From Leptobrachium leishanense (Eukaryota > Chordata > Amphibia > Anura > Megophryidae): a stretch of 64,000 nucleotides of DNA. Positions 1 to 11,482 of the stretch are shown here, one piece after another (position 1 is the first letter of the stretch; every line of letters starts with the position of its first letter). The stretch is taken from the NCBI GenBank assembly GCA_009667805.1, contig CM019066.1, positions 115,496,190 through 115,560,189 on the forward strand. Direction: 5' to 3'. The position numbers and the translations under genes are program-made. A model generated the notes under the pieces. It was not told the origin of the DNA and ran no database searches. It saw nothing but the letters and a program-made list of their open reading frames with translations.

Positions 1-250
1 GCAGATTACCCGGAGAAAGTCCGATGTTTCATTGCAAGTCACACTTTATCCAGCAACACTAGGGTAATGTGCAAATTACCCGGTTAAACCAGTGCAGAAA
101 ACCGGAGTACCCAGAGGCCTCTGGATACTTTACAGTTTACCCAGGTAAAGTCCAAAATTTAATTTCACTTCAGAATTTTTCTAATGACGCCTGGGTAATG
201 TCAGGATTACCTGGGAAATCCTAGGATTAACCACACTTCGGGCTTTAACC
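1..250. repeat. Imperfect TTACCYGG-type repeats
   Basis: Short related motifs recur at 5-13, 75-83, 136-145 and 206-215 (ATTACCCGG, TTTACCCAGG, ATTACCTGGG). At 62-81 there is a 7-bp inverted repeat (GGGTAAT, 6-base gap, ATTACCC), and a similar arrangement occurs near 193-215. This looks like a degenerate repeat cut by the window edge. The family is not recognised and no gene is seen. Confidence 0.4.
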
Positions 251-354
251 ATAACACATATATATATATAGTACATTTATATTACACAACTTCTGAGGTT
301 TTTGTTCAGTTTCTGATGTATATATTTATTTTTACCATCATCTAGTGCTGTTAG

Positions 355-561
355 CAGTGGCGTAGCGTGGGTTGTCGGCACCCAGGGCAAGGCAAGAATT
401 GTGCGTCCCACCTAAACTGTGGACACGGTAACACACCCGGATTCCCTTCCACCAGTAGAGTATTGACCCCCTTACCCCACAAGCACATGTATTGTATATT
501 AACAAAATACTGATATAATTAAAGAAAGAAACACACATGCCCCCCCCACGCTACGCCACTG
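355..561. mobile_element. hAT-type MITE with perfect 8-bp TSD
   Basis: A 207-bp element starts CAGTGGCGTAGCGTGGG and ends CCCACGCTACGCCACTG, a clear terminal inverted repeat. It is flanked by the 8-bp direct repeat GCTGTTAG at 347-354 and 562-569. CAGTGGCGTAGC ends with an 8-bp TSD are typical of non-autonomous hAT elements. It has no coding capacity. Confidence 0.85.
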
Positions 562-594
562 GCTGTTAGGATAGGCTTTACTGGTACCATAGAG

Positions 595-1204
595 CAGTGG
601 TCCCCAAAACTGGTCCTCAGGGCCCACTAACAGGCCAGGTTTAAGGCTAGGGTCAGACGAACGCATTTTCACGTTGTCTGAGAAAAAGTGCGTTCGAACG
701 AATGGACGCATTTTTTCACGGAGTACGCGATAGCGGTCATACGATGCGCATTTGCATCCGTGATTTTGTACGGATCATCAATAAAACACTTTGTGCATCT
801 GGACGTTATGTTGGCTGGACATTAGCAGTGTCTGACATCTCCAAATCACGCACACACGCCTCTAGCGGACGCAGCGCACTCTGTACAACCGTACTAGAGG
901 TTTGACGTTCTCGACAAAATGCGTTCGTTTTCCACTTGCGTTGCGCAGCCGGACATTTGTGCGACCGTACTTCGTATATTGGCCGTCATTGCCCGGCATT
1001 TGCTGCTACTACGGCCGTGATTAAGTGCGCCTGCACGCGCGTTCGCACTGCGCTCGTCTGACCCTAGCCTTAAAGATTATCTTGGGAAAAGCAGACTGAA
1101 TCCTGCAATCACTGTGAAGCAAAACGTATCACTAGTGCTGGGCTGCAGAAACTGGCAAACCTGGCCTGTCAGTGGGCCCTGAGGACCAGGGTTGGGAACC
1201 ACTG
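595..1204. mobile_element. hAT-type MITE, split by a piggyBac MITE
   Basis: The left part (595-644) begins CAGTGGTCCCC and the right part (1074-1204) ends GGTTGGGAACCACTG. The ends are mutually inverted around GGTCCTCAGGGCCCACT. Flanks CCATAGAG and ACATAGAC match at 6 of 8 positions, as for a decayed hAT 8-bp TSD. Related copies lie at 8018-8186 and 38036-40547. The element was in place before the MITE at 645-1069 arrived. Confidence 0.75.
645..1069 (+). mobile_element. piggyBac-type MITE, copy 1 (TTAA target)
   Basis: A 425-bp element runs from GGCTAGGGTCAGACGAACGC to GACCCTAGCC and is flanked by TTAA at 641-644 and 1070-1073. TTAA duplication is the hallmark of the piggyBac superfamily (Kolobok also uses it). 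The interior is very CpG-rich and has internal palindromes. Three more copies lie in the same orientation at 3705, 4188 and 24917. There is no ORF of its own. Confidence 0.85.
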
Positions 1205-1205
1205 A

Positions 1206-1332
1206 CATAGACTGTAAGCTCCTATGAGCAGGGCCCTCTACATCTCTTGTGTCCATCCTATGTCTATCTGTATCATAAAGCGCTGCGGAAACTGTTGGTG
1301 CTATATAAATGATGATGATGATGATGATGATG
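1206..1332 (+). repeat. L2-type LINE/SINE 3' tail with (GAT)n
   Basis: The stretch 'gactgtaagctcctatgagc ... aagcgctgcggaaactgttggtgctatataaat' followed by a GAT microsatellite (about 1310-1332) is the characteristic 3' end of an L2-clade LINE or a SINE sharing that tail. Similar tails end at about 3330, 30280 and 61390, and (inverted) near 36453. Confidence 0.65.
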
Positions 1333-2680
1333 GAGTATAATTGGGGATTATTCCAGCCTTGGTGTTAGGAGGCGAATATTTTGCTATCTCTTTTCTTTAC
1401 TAAACCTCCAGCAGCAAAGAAAGTTTACATTATTTATTTATTTATAAAGTATTTTACCAGGAAGGATACATTGAGATTTCTCTTGTTTTCAAGTATGACC
1501 TGGGTTCAAGAACATTTAAATTCATAGCAACAGAATGAACCAATAAAAATGTATTCTCCAGCTTTGCCACATATGTTCTAGTACTGGAGAGGCCCTGGCA
1601 ACATTATATGCAATGGCTTCCTATTTATTAATTGAGGAAAGACATGGGAATGTTCTTCATGGCCAGGATGGCTTCAATCAGCACGGTTTGCACTAAATGG
1701 CAAACTGACCAAGTTGTTTTAATTACACAGGATCCAAAATACAGAGAAAAATAAACAAAATCTGTTGAAAGACCATAGATCACTGTCACGGAAACGTGCT
1801 GATTAAAAATATACTTATTTACATACTGTGGCAGATACCTAGCATAGACTTATATAAGATTGCACGTAAACTGGTACAGGAGCAGTTTTAAGAGAAAAAA
1901 CATTTTGAATATTAACTTCACCCATAAATGTATCACCTTCAAAAAATAATTGCAGTGCAGGAAAGGTCCACATACACAATATGTTGGATTGACCCCATGC
2001 ACACTCTGCCAGGATGCCTGTCCTGATCATAGAGCTTCAATTAAGGAATGTAACGTTTCTAGCTGGTGAATAATCTGTATTTTTATTTGGATTTCAGAAA
2101 CTGATAAGTAATGTCCTAAAAACACTGTTAATTCAATTTACCAAAAAGAAACAGCTTAAGGACTAACCAAGGAAAGCATGAAGAGTCGGGTGCCTCGGGT
2201 GTTTTGTTCACTCACTAAATGTTATATTAGACTACTAAACTAATAGATCCAGCATAATTAGAAACACAAATTAAACAATTAAGACTAATGAGTACCGCCT
2301 GCCTCTCCTTCATTCCGTGTGCAGAAAAAAGAAATAGTAATACCTACATGGATCCATACTTCTTCTTAAACAACCACAGAACACATTGTGAATAATTTAT
2401 TATTTTTAAAAAACATTTGTTTATTCCATCTTGGGGATCTGAGCATGCCTCTCTGCAGTTTAATTTAATGGATTGAATGGTGCTGGTCTCTGGTCATGCC
2501 TGGTGCTTTCACTTGGCCTATTTCTGTGTGTGAGCCTTGGGCTGCAGCTCCAGCAGCCTCTATTAATAGCAGGCTGTTGGAGGAGTTGGTGATGAGCATA
2601 ACATCCCAGTGGACATTTCCCACGTCTAGCCTATGCAAACTACTGAATACCTTCCAGCTTTTTTTATTATATTGTACCGG
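1333..2680. other. Unassigned DNA with one dispersed repeat
   Basis: No coding evidence. About 1436-1530 carries 'TTTATAAAGTATTTTACCAGG...CATTGAGATTTCTC...TTTTCAAGTATGACCTGGG', whose inverted counterpart occurs near 3470-3535. I associate this repeat with anuran genomes. The rest is AT-rich and featureless. Confidence 0.4.
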
Positions 2681-2683
2681 CTG

Positions 2684-3535
2684 GATGGAGTAGAGTCAAC
2701 ATCTTTACTCTATAACCGTAGAGACACAGGTTTGAATCCCAGCCAGAGCACCTCTCCAGTAAGTGTCCTTGGGCAAGACACCTAATGATACATACTTGCC
2801 TACCACACAATAACGCCCGTGGAGCCCAGTGGTAACGTCTCTGCTCTTCAACCAATGGGAAGCAAGTTAAATCTTGTTCAACACATCCCTCCAATACAAC
2901 TGCAAAGAAGCAAGTCTCCAATTTACAAGAAGCCGGTTCAACCCAACCACCAGGTCGCTGCTCTACAAGCATGCAAAGCAGACTCTGATCCCACTCAGAA
3001 GGCACCGCCAGCAAGTGTCCTTGGGCAAGACACCTAACGATATGGATGTGCCTGCCTCACAAAATACTTGTACTTCTCATATAGATTTTAAGTTCCCTTG
3101 GGATCAGGGTCCAGGTAGAATTAGGTATTCTGCTTCTCTGCAGTTGTATTGGAGGGATGTGTTGAACAGGATTTGACTTGTTTCCCAATGGTTGAAGAGC
3201 AGAGATGTTACCACTGGGCTCCATGGGCGATACTGGGTGGTAGGCAAGTATGTACCTTTAGGTGTCTTGCCCCAGGACTCTTATACGTCGATCTTGTAAA
3301 GCGCTGCAGAATATGTTGCGCTATATAAATAAAGGATGGGTGGAGTAGAGGTAACATCACTGCTCTATAACTGTGGAGACCGTGGAGACACAGGCTCGAA
3401 TCCCAGCAAGAGCACCTCTCCAGTAAGTGTCCTTGGGCAAGACACCTAACGGTACATACTCACCACTTAGGACATACTTGAAAACGAGAGAAATCTCAAT
3501 GTGTCCTTCTTGGTAAAATACTTTCTCAAAAAAAT
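2684..3535. repeat. Cluster of tRNA-derived SINE copies with L2-like tail
   Basis: At least three tRNA-like heads are visible, each with an A-box-like start (TGGAGTAGAGGTAACATC near 3342; GTGGAGCCCAGTGGTAACG near 2819) and a B-box-like GGYTYGAATCCC (near 2730 and 3392). Each is followed by 'AGTGTCCTTGGGCAAGACAC'. One copy ends in an L2-like 'AAGCGCTGCAGAATATGTTG...TATATAAATAAAGG' tail near 3330. A ~100-bp head segment at 2816-2918 recurs inverted at about 3140-3236, so two SINE heads face each other. Confidence 0.65.
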
Positions 3536-3704
3536 AAAATAAAAAAATAATAATAATACCGGTATACTGCCTAATGTGCCGGGTCTGGAATACTATTTTG
3601 TATTAATTAATTTTGTGGACTGTTTTGAAAAAAAATTTTAAACCATAAATTTAATTGGGAAGAATAAAGAGAAAAGTGCTTTTGGTATCTGAAGTAACCC
3701 TTTA

Positions 3705-4130
3705 GGCTAGGGTCAAACGAAAGCATTTTTACACGCGAACGTAAAAAAGTGCGTCCGAACGCATTGATGTATTTTTTCACGGAATATGCGAAAACGGTCA
3801 TACGATGCGCATTTTCGTGCGTGATGTTTTACGAATCCAAACCAGGAAACTTTTTGCGTCTGGACGTTATGTTGGCCGGACACGAGCAGGGTCTGACGTC
3901 TCCAAATCACACACACACACCGCTAGCGGGCGCAGCGCACTCTGTACGTCCGTACTAGCGGTTCTGCGTTCTCGAAAAAATGCGTTCATTTTCCACTTGC
4001 GTTGCGCGGCCGGACTTTCGTGCGACCGTACTTCGTATATTGGCTGTCATTGCCCGTCATTTGCTGCTAGTGCGGCCGTGATTAAGTGCGCCAGAACGCA
4101 CGTTAAAAATGCGCTGGTCTGACCCCAGCC
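3705..4130 (+). mobile_element. piggyBac-type MITE, copy 2
   Basis: Same 426-bp element as at 645: it starts GGCTAGGGTCAAACGAAAGC and ends GACCCCAGCC. Flanks are TTTA (3701-3704, one substitution) and TTAA (4131-4134). It is separated from copy 3 by only 57 bp. Confidence 0.85.
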
Positions 4131-4187
4131 TTAATAAGCTATCTTAAAAAGTGAAAGGGGCAGAAAGGAAGGAACTTTTCTAATTAA

Positions 4188-4613
4188 GGCTAGGGTCAAA
4201 TGAACGCATTATTTGCAGCGACCGTCAAAAAGTGCGTCCGAACGCATAGACGTATTTTTTCACGGAATGCGTGAAAACGGTCATACGATGCGCATTTTCG
4301 TGCGTGATTTTTTACGGATTCCAAACCAGGAAACTTTGGGTGTCTGGACGTTATGTTGGCCGGACATGAGCAGGGTCTGACATTTCCAAATCACGCACAC
4401 ACGCCGCTAGTGGACGCAGCGCACTCTGTACGTCGTACTAGCGGTTCTGCGTTCTCGAAAAAATGCGTTCATTTTCCACTTGCGTTGAGCTGCCGGACTT
4501 TCATGCGGCCGTACTTCGTATATTGGCCGTCATTGCGCGTCATTTGCTGCTACTGCGGCCGTGATTAAGTGCGCCTAAACGCATGTTAAAAATGTGCTAG
4601 TCTGACCCCAGCC
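4188..4613 (+). mobile_element. piggyBac-type MITE, copy 3
   Basis: 426-bp copy starting GGCTAGGGTCAAATGAACGC and ending GACCCCAGCC. Flanks are TTAA (4184-4187) and TAAA (4614-4617). Together with copy 2 it forms a near-tandem pair. Each copy retains its own TTAA-like flanks, so two separate insertions are more likely than a segmental duplication. Confidence 0.85.
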
Positions 4614-5386
4614 TAAAATGTATTACTTCTCATCTTTTCATCTTTGGGATCCGGATATTTGAAGAAGTTTTGATTGAAATAATCCCTCCATGTTTTGGCC
4701 GTTCAGTTTTGTCATGCATTTGTTTAGGGAATTCTGGTTCCATGCTAACTAGTAATTTATTAATTTTTTTACATTAAGTGAACAAAGAGTATTTCTGTTT
4801 TTTTTTCTGGATTTCAACATGAAACTGTTTTTTTTATTTTTGCAGAATCACCAAATATTGTATTTTTCTTTCTCCCCCTTTTTTTTTTGAAAGGCTATAC
4901 CCCACTATTGTTCATAATAGTTAAGCCATGTGTCCCTAGAGATAGCAGTATATCCAATCCATGGGTCCAGAGCTCAGCTTTCTGCTATTTACCATTAAAT
5001 ATTTAACAAAGAAACCACTTACAGCTACTCAACACACAGTAAATCTGCAACATCTCAGTGCCCCTTTTTGATGTTCCATTTTTTTTAACAATTTCATTGC
5101 ACACAATGTGATCTTTCAAGTCTTGGCAGTCAGTGATAATGTATCAAAAATATACTATTATATTCTAAAAAATATTCCTTTTCCTAAATATCAGACATAA
5201 ATGATCCAACATTTAAATTAACCGTAGCATGCACTGAATTTCCATATTTGTTTGGTATTTTTTCCCTAAGCATTTTATCTAACTACTCTCTGCCTTAAAA
5301 AAAGGCTATTTTTTCACAAGGGAATTTAGCAGACTATCATTTGTTTCTTGTTCCATGGGCTGTGCAATTTAACAAATAGATATTTA
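4614..5386. other. AT-rich unassigned DNA
   Basis: Homopolymer T/A tracts and AT-rich sequence. No ORF with coding character, terminal repeats or tandem structure was found. Confidence 0.5.
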
Positions 5387-7240
5387 CAGGGTTATTCAAC
5401 GAGAATCGAAACGTCACTGCACGTTCGGTGACTTTTCGTTCTCTTCAATTCGGTGCGATTTGGCGATCCCATTTCGGCGACCCTGCGGTTTATTCAGCAA
5501 GCACCACAGGGCCGTCGTAGTGCAGGGAAAAGCTGCCGCAAACCCGACGAAAACTCACCGCAAAACCCAGCAAAGGCTCACCGAAACCCGCAAAAACATC
5601 TGGATTAACCCTGTCGAACACGCCGGAGAAACATGAGCAGCCGCCGATCGCAACGCAGAGCAGCCGCCGGAAAAAGCAGACAACGCAGACGAATGGAGTG
5701 AAAAAAAAAACCAGTACGCTTGAATGTTTGAAAAGTGAAACGCTGTTTGCAAAGAAACTACGGAACAAAAATGTCTGAAATTTACATATAAGATCCAATG
5801 AATGATAATAAAAAGGGCTGTTACAGAAAAAAGAAAAAATGATTTAAAAAGAAACCGAAAAATAATTTCGCAAAAAAATCTCGAAAAATGCTTAAAAGAT
5901 CCTAAAAAATCTATAAATAAAAAGACTTTTTACTGCAGAATATTATAATCAACGGATTATTAGATATTGAATTAAAACGGGAATATTTTTAACATTGAAG
6001 CCTATGGGATTCGCCTGAATAAACCTGTCGAATGAAACCACCGAACAGCAGGGCAATTCGGCAACTTTTCACTGCTTGTTTTTGTTCTCTGAATAGACGA
6101 AGCATTGCTTCTCTATGGGGATTTCACTGCCCTCGAACAGGCAACGAACAGGCACCGTATGTGCAGGCAATTCGCCAGCATTTGGTGAACTGCCTGCTCT
6201 CTGGATAGCCGAATGCAGGGCCGACCCGTCTATGGAGCAGGGTGGAGCAGCCGCTCCAGGTGGCCCTTTGTCAGGGGCAGCATTTTGCCATCCTGGCAAA
6301 TGCCATGGCATGGAGAGCGCTCGACCCGAACAAGGCACGGCACGCCAGCAGGCTTGTGTTTCGTGGAGAAAGCCAGCCGTGCCTGCCCCTCTAGCAAGCT
6401 GTGCCCACCCATTTTGGCAGGCCTCGCCCACCCCTTTTTAGGGAGAGAGTGGCCGCTTCATCTGCCCAATGAGTGATCCTCCAGATCTTGGATTAGAGAT
6501 ATGGGGGTGCTCCAGACCTGTCTGACCCCCTGGATAATACTGTTGCCTGTCCGTCTGTATCCAGGGGGCTCCGTTTAATGTGTTGGTTGTTTCCGGGGGG
6601 GGAACAGGTTTAGAGCTGGACCTGTTTCGGGGGGGAGGGACTTGACATCCAGTCACTGCAGGCCCAGAATGCGGTGCTGACCAGGATCCGGGATGCTGCA
6701 GGCTCAGGGCTCTATGGCTGAGTCTGTGGATGGAGACGAGCTGGAGAGTGATGACGGGTTCCATGGAGAGAGGCCCTGTCACACCTGCTACTGCCTTTAC
6801 CTGTACCAAGCAGGGAGGTCAGACCTGTGTATAACACTCACACTGTCAGGGGGGAGGGGTCATTTACCAGACTGAGACACCTGACCCCTGTATTACACAC
6901 AGCTATCAATTTCCAGACTGACAGGTCAAATCTCTATATAACACAAACACTCACTGTGCATGTTGTTATTTTGCAGCCGCTCGCAGCCAGTGATGTTTAT
7001 TGCTGTGGAGCTCTGTTATGCTCATACACCGCACATTACGGAGTTTTATTGCCGTGGAGCTTTGTAATAAGCTCATACACGTTGCATGTTTTTTTGGGGG
7101 GGCAGCAATTCATCCATCGCTCCAGGCAGCACAGTAGCTTGGGCCGGCCCTGGCCGCATGGCCAGGAAAGGTAACCGTACGCTGAATTTCACCGTTTGGT
7201 TACCTTTGGCCAGCAATTCGGATGTCTTTGAATAACCCTG
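5387..7240. mobile_element. CAGGGTTATTCA-terminated MITE (family B), copy 1
   Basis: Begins CAGGGTTATTCAACGAGA and ends TTTGAATAACCCTG. Inside, a palindrome around CGTTCGGTGACTTTTCG and a CpG-rich arm match the intact 887-bp copy at 10596-11482. This copy is about 1.85 kb because the element at 6216-7152 lies inside it. Flanking bases end in TA on both sides; the target duplication is 2-3 bp (TA or ATA) and I could not settle it, so mariner-like and Harbinger-like origins remain open. Confidence 0.7.
6216..7152. mobile_element. hAT-like element CAGGGCCG...CGGCCCTG nested in family B
   Basis: A 937-bp insert starts CAGGGCCGACCCG and ends GGGCCGGCCCTG. Its flanks GCCGAATG (6208-6215) and GCCGCATG (7153-7160) differ at one base, a hAT-type 8-bp TSD. 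The intact family B copy lacks this insert at the corresponding site (near 11401). The interior carries degenerate copies of the 55-bp minisatellite unit (about 6985-7090). No transposase is seen. Its right end resembles sequences ending at about 24730 and 26352. Confidence 0.75.
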
Positions 7241-8017
7241 ATAGTTATGAATACAATCACAGTCAATATAATTTTGCAAATGGTAGCATTAAAAGTGATA
7301 ATTACAGCATTGTAACATTTAATCTATGTTTGCTACATATCACTTAAAACTCATTTGGTTTTTCAGCAACAAATTGAAATAAATGGTCTGATTCTGGAAT
7401 ATGTGGGAACAATGCACAGTGGGCCAAAGATCAACAGGCAGAGTGTGGGCAAAGGAGGAAAGATCTGACCCCAAGTAGTTATGGGACAGTGAAACGACAA
7501 TGTCCACCACCCCATTTACAGACTGCACTAGGGAAACATTTGATTTCTCAGCAGTTCAACCCTGAAATCTGCGAAAGTCAGGCATCCTTCCTGTCGCTGC
7601 TCAAGAACTTCCTGTCCAACGCTCATAGGGCTGGAACCACATTAGTGGAGGCATGAGGTGGGAGGACACACAGGCTTGTAAATCCACAGCAGATAGGAGA
7701 AGGAGGATTCTGATGTTGGAGAAGAGGTGACTGTTGTGTTACCCTCCTTATGAACTTTACAAGGGAAAATAAGTTAGTGTAGCCATGGGGATTTTAATAA
7801 AGCCCCCCCAAAATTTAACACTTGGTACCCAAAATCCACCTACCTGACCTTAAAGTTATCCCTAAATACCATATTAACTTATTACTGCATCTAACTCCTG
7901 GAGTGCAACAAATTTTAAACTTATGGTGCCTTTAACCTTCCCTTACATTAGCCATAATACAACAAATAAACTGACCTTAATAAGAAAGACTACCCCTATG
8001 TAATGAACCCCTTGGAG
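7241..8017. other. Unassigned DNA
   Basis: No coding, tandem or inverted structure that I can support. Confidence 0.4.
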
Positions 8018-8186
8018 CAGTAGTTCCTAACTCTGGTCCTTAGGAACCCTTAACAGGTCAGGTTTGCCAGATTTCAGAAGCACAGCACAGGTGATATGAT
8101 TTGCTGCTCAGTGATTGCAGGATTCAGTCTGCATTTCCCCAAGGTAATTCTTAGGGGGTTCCTGAGGACACAGGTTGGGAACACTG
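8018..8186. mobile_element. hAT-type MITE, compact relative of 595-1204
   Basis: Starts CAGTAGTTCCTAACTCTGG and ends GTTGGGAACACTG. Flanks CCTTGGAG and CCTTAGAA match at 6 of 8 positions. At 169 bp it is close to the uninterrupted form of the family, which makes the inserts inside the copies at 595 and 38036 easy to delimit. Confidence 0.7.
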
Positions 8187-10289
8187 CCTTAGAACCATGG
8201 GTTTTTGGATGGGGAAAGGGTGGGCTTTGCTGCGACCAATTTGATCTCCATATTAACCTCTCACTCGTCGGCTTCTGGTTTGCATAGGGGACTGGGAATC
8301 CCCTTTATGCTATCAATCCAATGCCATTCCAACCTGCTCGTTCCCCTTCAGCGCCTGACGTTATTCTGAAAAGGAAAATGGTTTTCAGATCCTGATGTTA
8401 AGTGATTGAGCTTTTGCACAATTACATAACACACAAAACTAAACTCACCCAAAATTCCATACTCAACTCAGATCCCTCGGTGGTGAGAGCAGCGTGATCC
8501 GTCGCTTCCTCGCTCTGCATGCAGAGGTACACAGGCAACAAATAGTTCTCAGTGTTCCTCCAATCCCTCCAGCACTCGGCTGAATCTCATGTGCTTGAGC
8601 TCTCATCGATCTCCATGGCATCTTCCATTTGTGTCTCTCCTTTAACGTCCAGGTCGTGATCAGGCTCCAGTATAGTATGCACAGATCTTTAGGACCAAGA
8701 TAAAACCAAGACAATGTTTTGGCCCATATGGGTATGGCATGATTTTATCTCCTTCTTAAATAAAAGTCCATGCATACTGCACCTGGAGTTTCTCTCATCT
8801 TCTTGGAATCTGTCACATCCATCTTCTGAACCCCTGAACCTGCATTCAGTATCTGCAACCAGGTCTCATTGTACCAGCCATCCTGGAACCCCCTGATGGT
8901 ACACTTCAGAACTGCTCCTTTATGAACCAGCACTGGTTCAAGATGTGTTCAAACCGTTAAACACCAAACACGTCACGCACACCAGAAATAAAGGCACCCC
9001 TCCCTCTCAGTACCTTGCTTCATCATTGTGCTTCATTCCCCCAAAGAGAGAAGTACTGTGCTCTGTTGCTCCTGTATAACCCCAGTCTTGCCTTGAATCC
9101 CTATCCCTATATCTGTTCCTGTGTTACCACCATCTTCAGACCACTTACCATATCCTTGGATTCCTGTTCCAGCAAACCACTCACCATCTTCAACTTTGGC
9201 AATCTGGTCAGTCTATTTATTCCATCCACCTCCACCTATATCTGTGTCTGTGCAGCATACAGCAATTTGGGCTCAACCATCCCTATTGCTCTGGTGCCAC
9301 CCTGGTATCAGAGCGTGACAGAATATGTATCTGGGGTATAGCACCACCCCACGGGAGAGTGTGTGTGTGTGTGTGTGTGTGTGCTTGGTGTGCACGGAAG
9401 GAGCTTTTGTAACTCGACCCTATTTGCTTATTCTCTGATAAAATTTCAGATACAACCATGACCGTGATACTGAAGATACTGGCGCAGTTTATTCAATGTT
9501 GATGTGAATTGGGGTTATCATCTAGCATATCAGGGGAATGTTTTCACTGCAGGCAATGCAATGTTTTGTTGTTTTTTTATACAAAGGAACAAGGAAAAGA
9601 TAGCATATGTACAGAAGTCATCATTTCCCAGGCCTCTCTGTGGACCTACAGCAGCTGCTGTGATACGCAGGAGGATAGGTGTATCTCTTCATGATAGTAC
9701 AAATATCTTCTGTTCTAGTTCTTTCCATGTAATTTTCCAGCCCAGTGCCCTCAGTCATCGAGAGCGGTGAATAGAAAATAAGTGCTAGCTGACTGTGTCT
9801 GAGAGAGGCCTACCGTTGGATGCACACACAGATTGCACACCTTGTCAGCAAGGACCGAGGAATGTGTAGGAAGAAAACTATCCTGTCACTATACATGTAC
9901 AACAGAAACTATTATGTTATTTTGTTATTTTCTGTGTTAGGTATACATTTCTAGTTTCTCCAAAATATATTTTGCTCTGAAATGGCAAACAGCTGGATTA
10001 TATAGGAAAGGTTTCATTCTGCATAATTTCTTGCCATTTTAACAGTTATAGGCAACATGTTTGTATTTCTTTACAGAACCCTAAATTATTGCTTAAAATT
10101 AAATTGCTAGTAATGATTTAAGGCACTATATATACGGAGTAGGCCAGGTCCCAAAGTAGCAGCCCACAGATCATTTGGAGTCTGCAAACCAGATCCCTAT
10201 GGCAAACTGACGAGTTGGTCTCTCGGTCTTGGACTGAGGGCCTGACACTTTGAAGGGCTGCAGGCTCTTGTCAAATTACTGTTATTTTT
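8187..10289. other. Unassigned DNA with a dispersed repeat
   Basis: A segment at about 8370-8560, read on the minus strand, resembles 15740-15970: both share 'TTGCAAAAGC...TCACTTAAC' and a 'GAGGAAGCG...GATCAC' block. An ORF across it (8463-8714) is therefore repeat-derived. Nothing else is recognised beyond the GT microsatellite at 9359. Confidence 0.45.
9359..9383. repeat. (GT)n microsatellite
   Basis: About 12 uninterrupted GT units. Confidence 0.95.
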
Positions 10290-10540
10290 GTTGCTGTGTA
10301 GCTCTATAATTCACACATACACACTGCATTACTGTAAGTTTTATTGTTGTTGAGCTTTGTGATACAGTCATACACACTGCACATTATTAGGAGTTTACTA
10401 CTGTGAAGCTCTGCGATACAGTAATGTGCAGTGCGTATGAGTGTGAGTTTTATTGCTGTGGAGCTCTGTGTTACACTCACAGTATCTGCACATTACAGTG
10501 AGTTTTATTAGAGTAAAGCTCTGTCACGCCTACCTTTACA
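10290..10540. repeat. Degenerate 55-bp minisatellite copies
   Basis: Four to five diverged copies of the unit found at 13966-14476, recognisable by 'TTTTATTGCTGTGGAGCTCTGTGATAC...CATACACACTGCACATTACTG'. They lie next to family B copy 2. Confidence 0.7.
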
Positions 10541-10595
10541 AATTTGTGAGGTCCCTGGACAAAAGAAAGTCAAGGTACCCCACTCCAATCACATA

Positions 10596-11482
10596 CAGGG
10601 TAATTCAAAGAGATTCGAAAAGTCACCGCACGTTCGGTGACTTTTCGTTCTCTTCAATTCAGTTCCTTTTGCCGATCCCATTTCGGTGACCCTGCGGTTT
10701 ATTCAGCAAGCACCACAGGGTCCCCAAATTGCAGGGAAAAGCTGACGAAAACTAACCGCAAAACCCGGCGAATGCAAGCCGAAAACCCGCAAAAACATCT
10801 TGATTAACCTGCCGAAAACCACGGAAAAACCTGAGCAGGAGCCGATCGCAGCCGCCGGAAAAAGCCGACGCCACAGAAGAGGCAGTGAATAAATTAGGAA
10901 AACAGTTTGCATGAATGATTGAAAAGTGAAACGCTGTTTGCAAAGAAACTACTGAGCGAAAATGTCTGAAATTTACATATGAGGTCCAGGGAATGATAAT
11001 AAGAAGGGCTGTTACAGAAAAAATAAGTAAACTTAAAAAAAAATCAAAAAAAATCGGACTTTTAAAAAAAAAAAAATCCAGGAAAATGCTTAAAATATCC
11101 TAAAAAATCTATAAATAAAGAGACTCTTTTCTGCAGAATTTTATAATGAACGGTTTATTACATATTTAATTAAAACGGGAATATTTTTAAGATTGAAGCC
11201 TATGGGATTCGCCTGAATAAACTTGGCGAATTAAACCACCGAATGGCAGGGCATTAGGGGAACCTTTCACTGCTGGTTTTTGTTCTCTGAATAGCCGAAG
11301 CATTGCTTCTCTATGGGGATTTCACTGCCCTCGAACAGGCACCGTATGTGCAGGCAATTCGCCAGGATTTGGCGAATTGCCTGCTCTCTGGATAGCCGAA
11401 TGGCCAAGAAAGGTAACTGAACACTGATTTTCAGCATTTGGTTACTTTTCTCAAGCAATTCGGATCTCTTTGAATTACCCTG
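10596..11482. mobile_element. Family B MITE, copy 2 (uninterrupted)
   Basis: An 887-bp element running CAGGGTAATTCAAAGAGAT to ATCTCTTTGAATTACCCTG, a perfect 19-bp TIR, with ATA on both sides. The first arm contains a hairpin (CGAAAAGTCACCG, loop, CGGTGACTTTTCG). The second arm contains 'GGTAACTGAAC...GTTAC' and 'CAATTCGCCAGGATTTGGCGAATTG' palindromes. No protein is encoded. This is the reference copy for delimiting inserts in copies 1 and 3. Confidence 0.8.

Noticed and set aside
2816..3410. Possible functional tRNA genes at A/B-box-like sequences
   Set aside because: No cloverleaf could be formed; context is that of SINE heads.
3705..4613. CRISPR-like array because of repeated near-identical blocks
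   Set aside because: Repeats are 426-bp transposons with TIRs and TTAA flanks; the window is eukaryotic.
6115..6809. Several 100+ codon ORFs on both strands near 6.1-6.8 kb
   Set aside because: They cross the junction between the family B MITE and the nested hAT-like element; GC-rich non-coding sequence.
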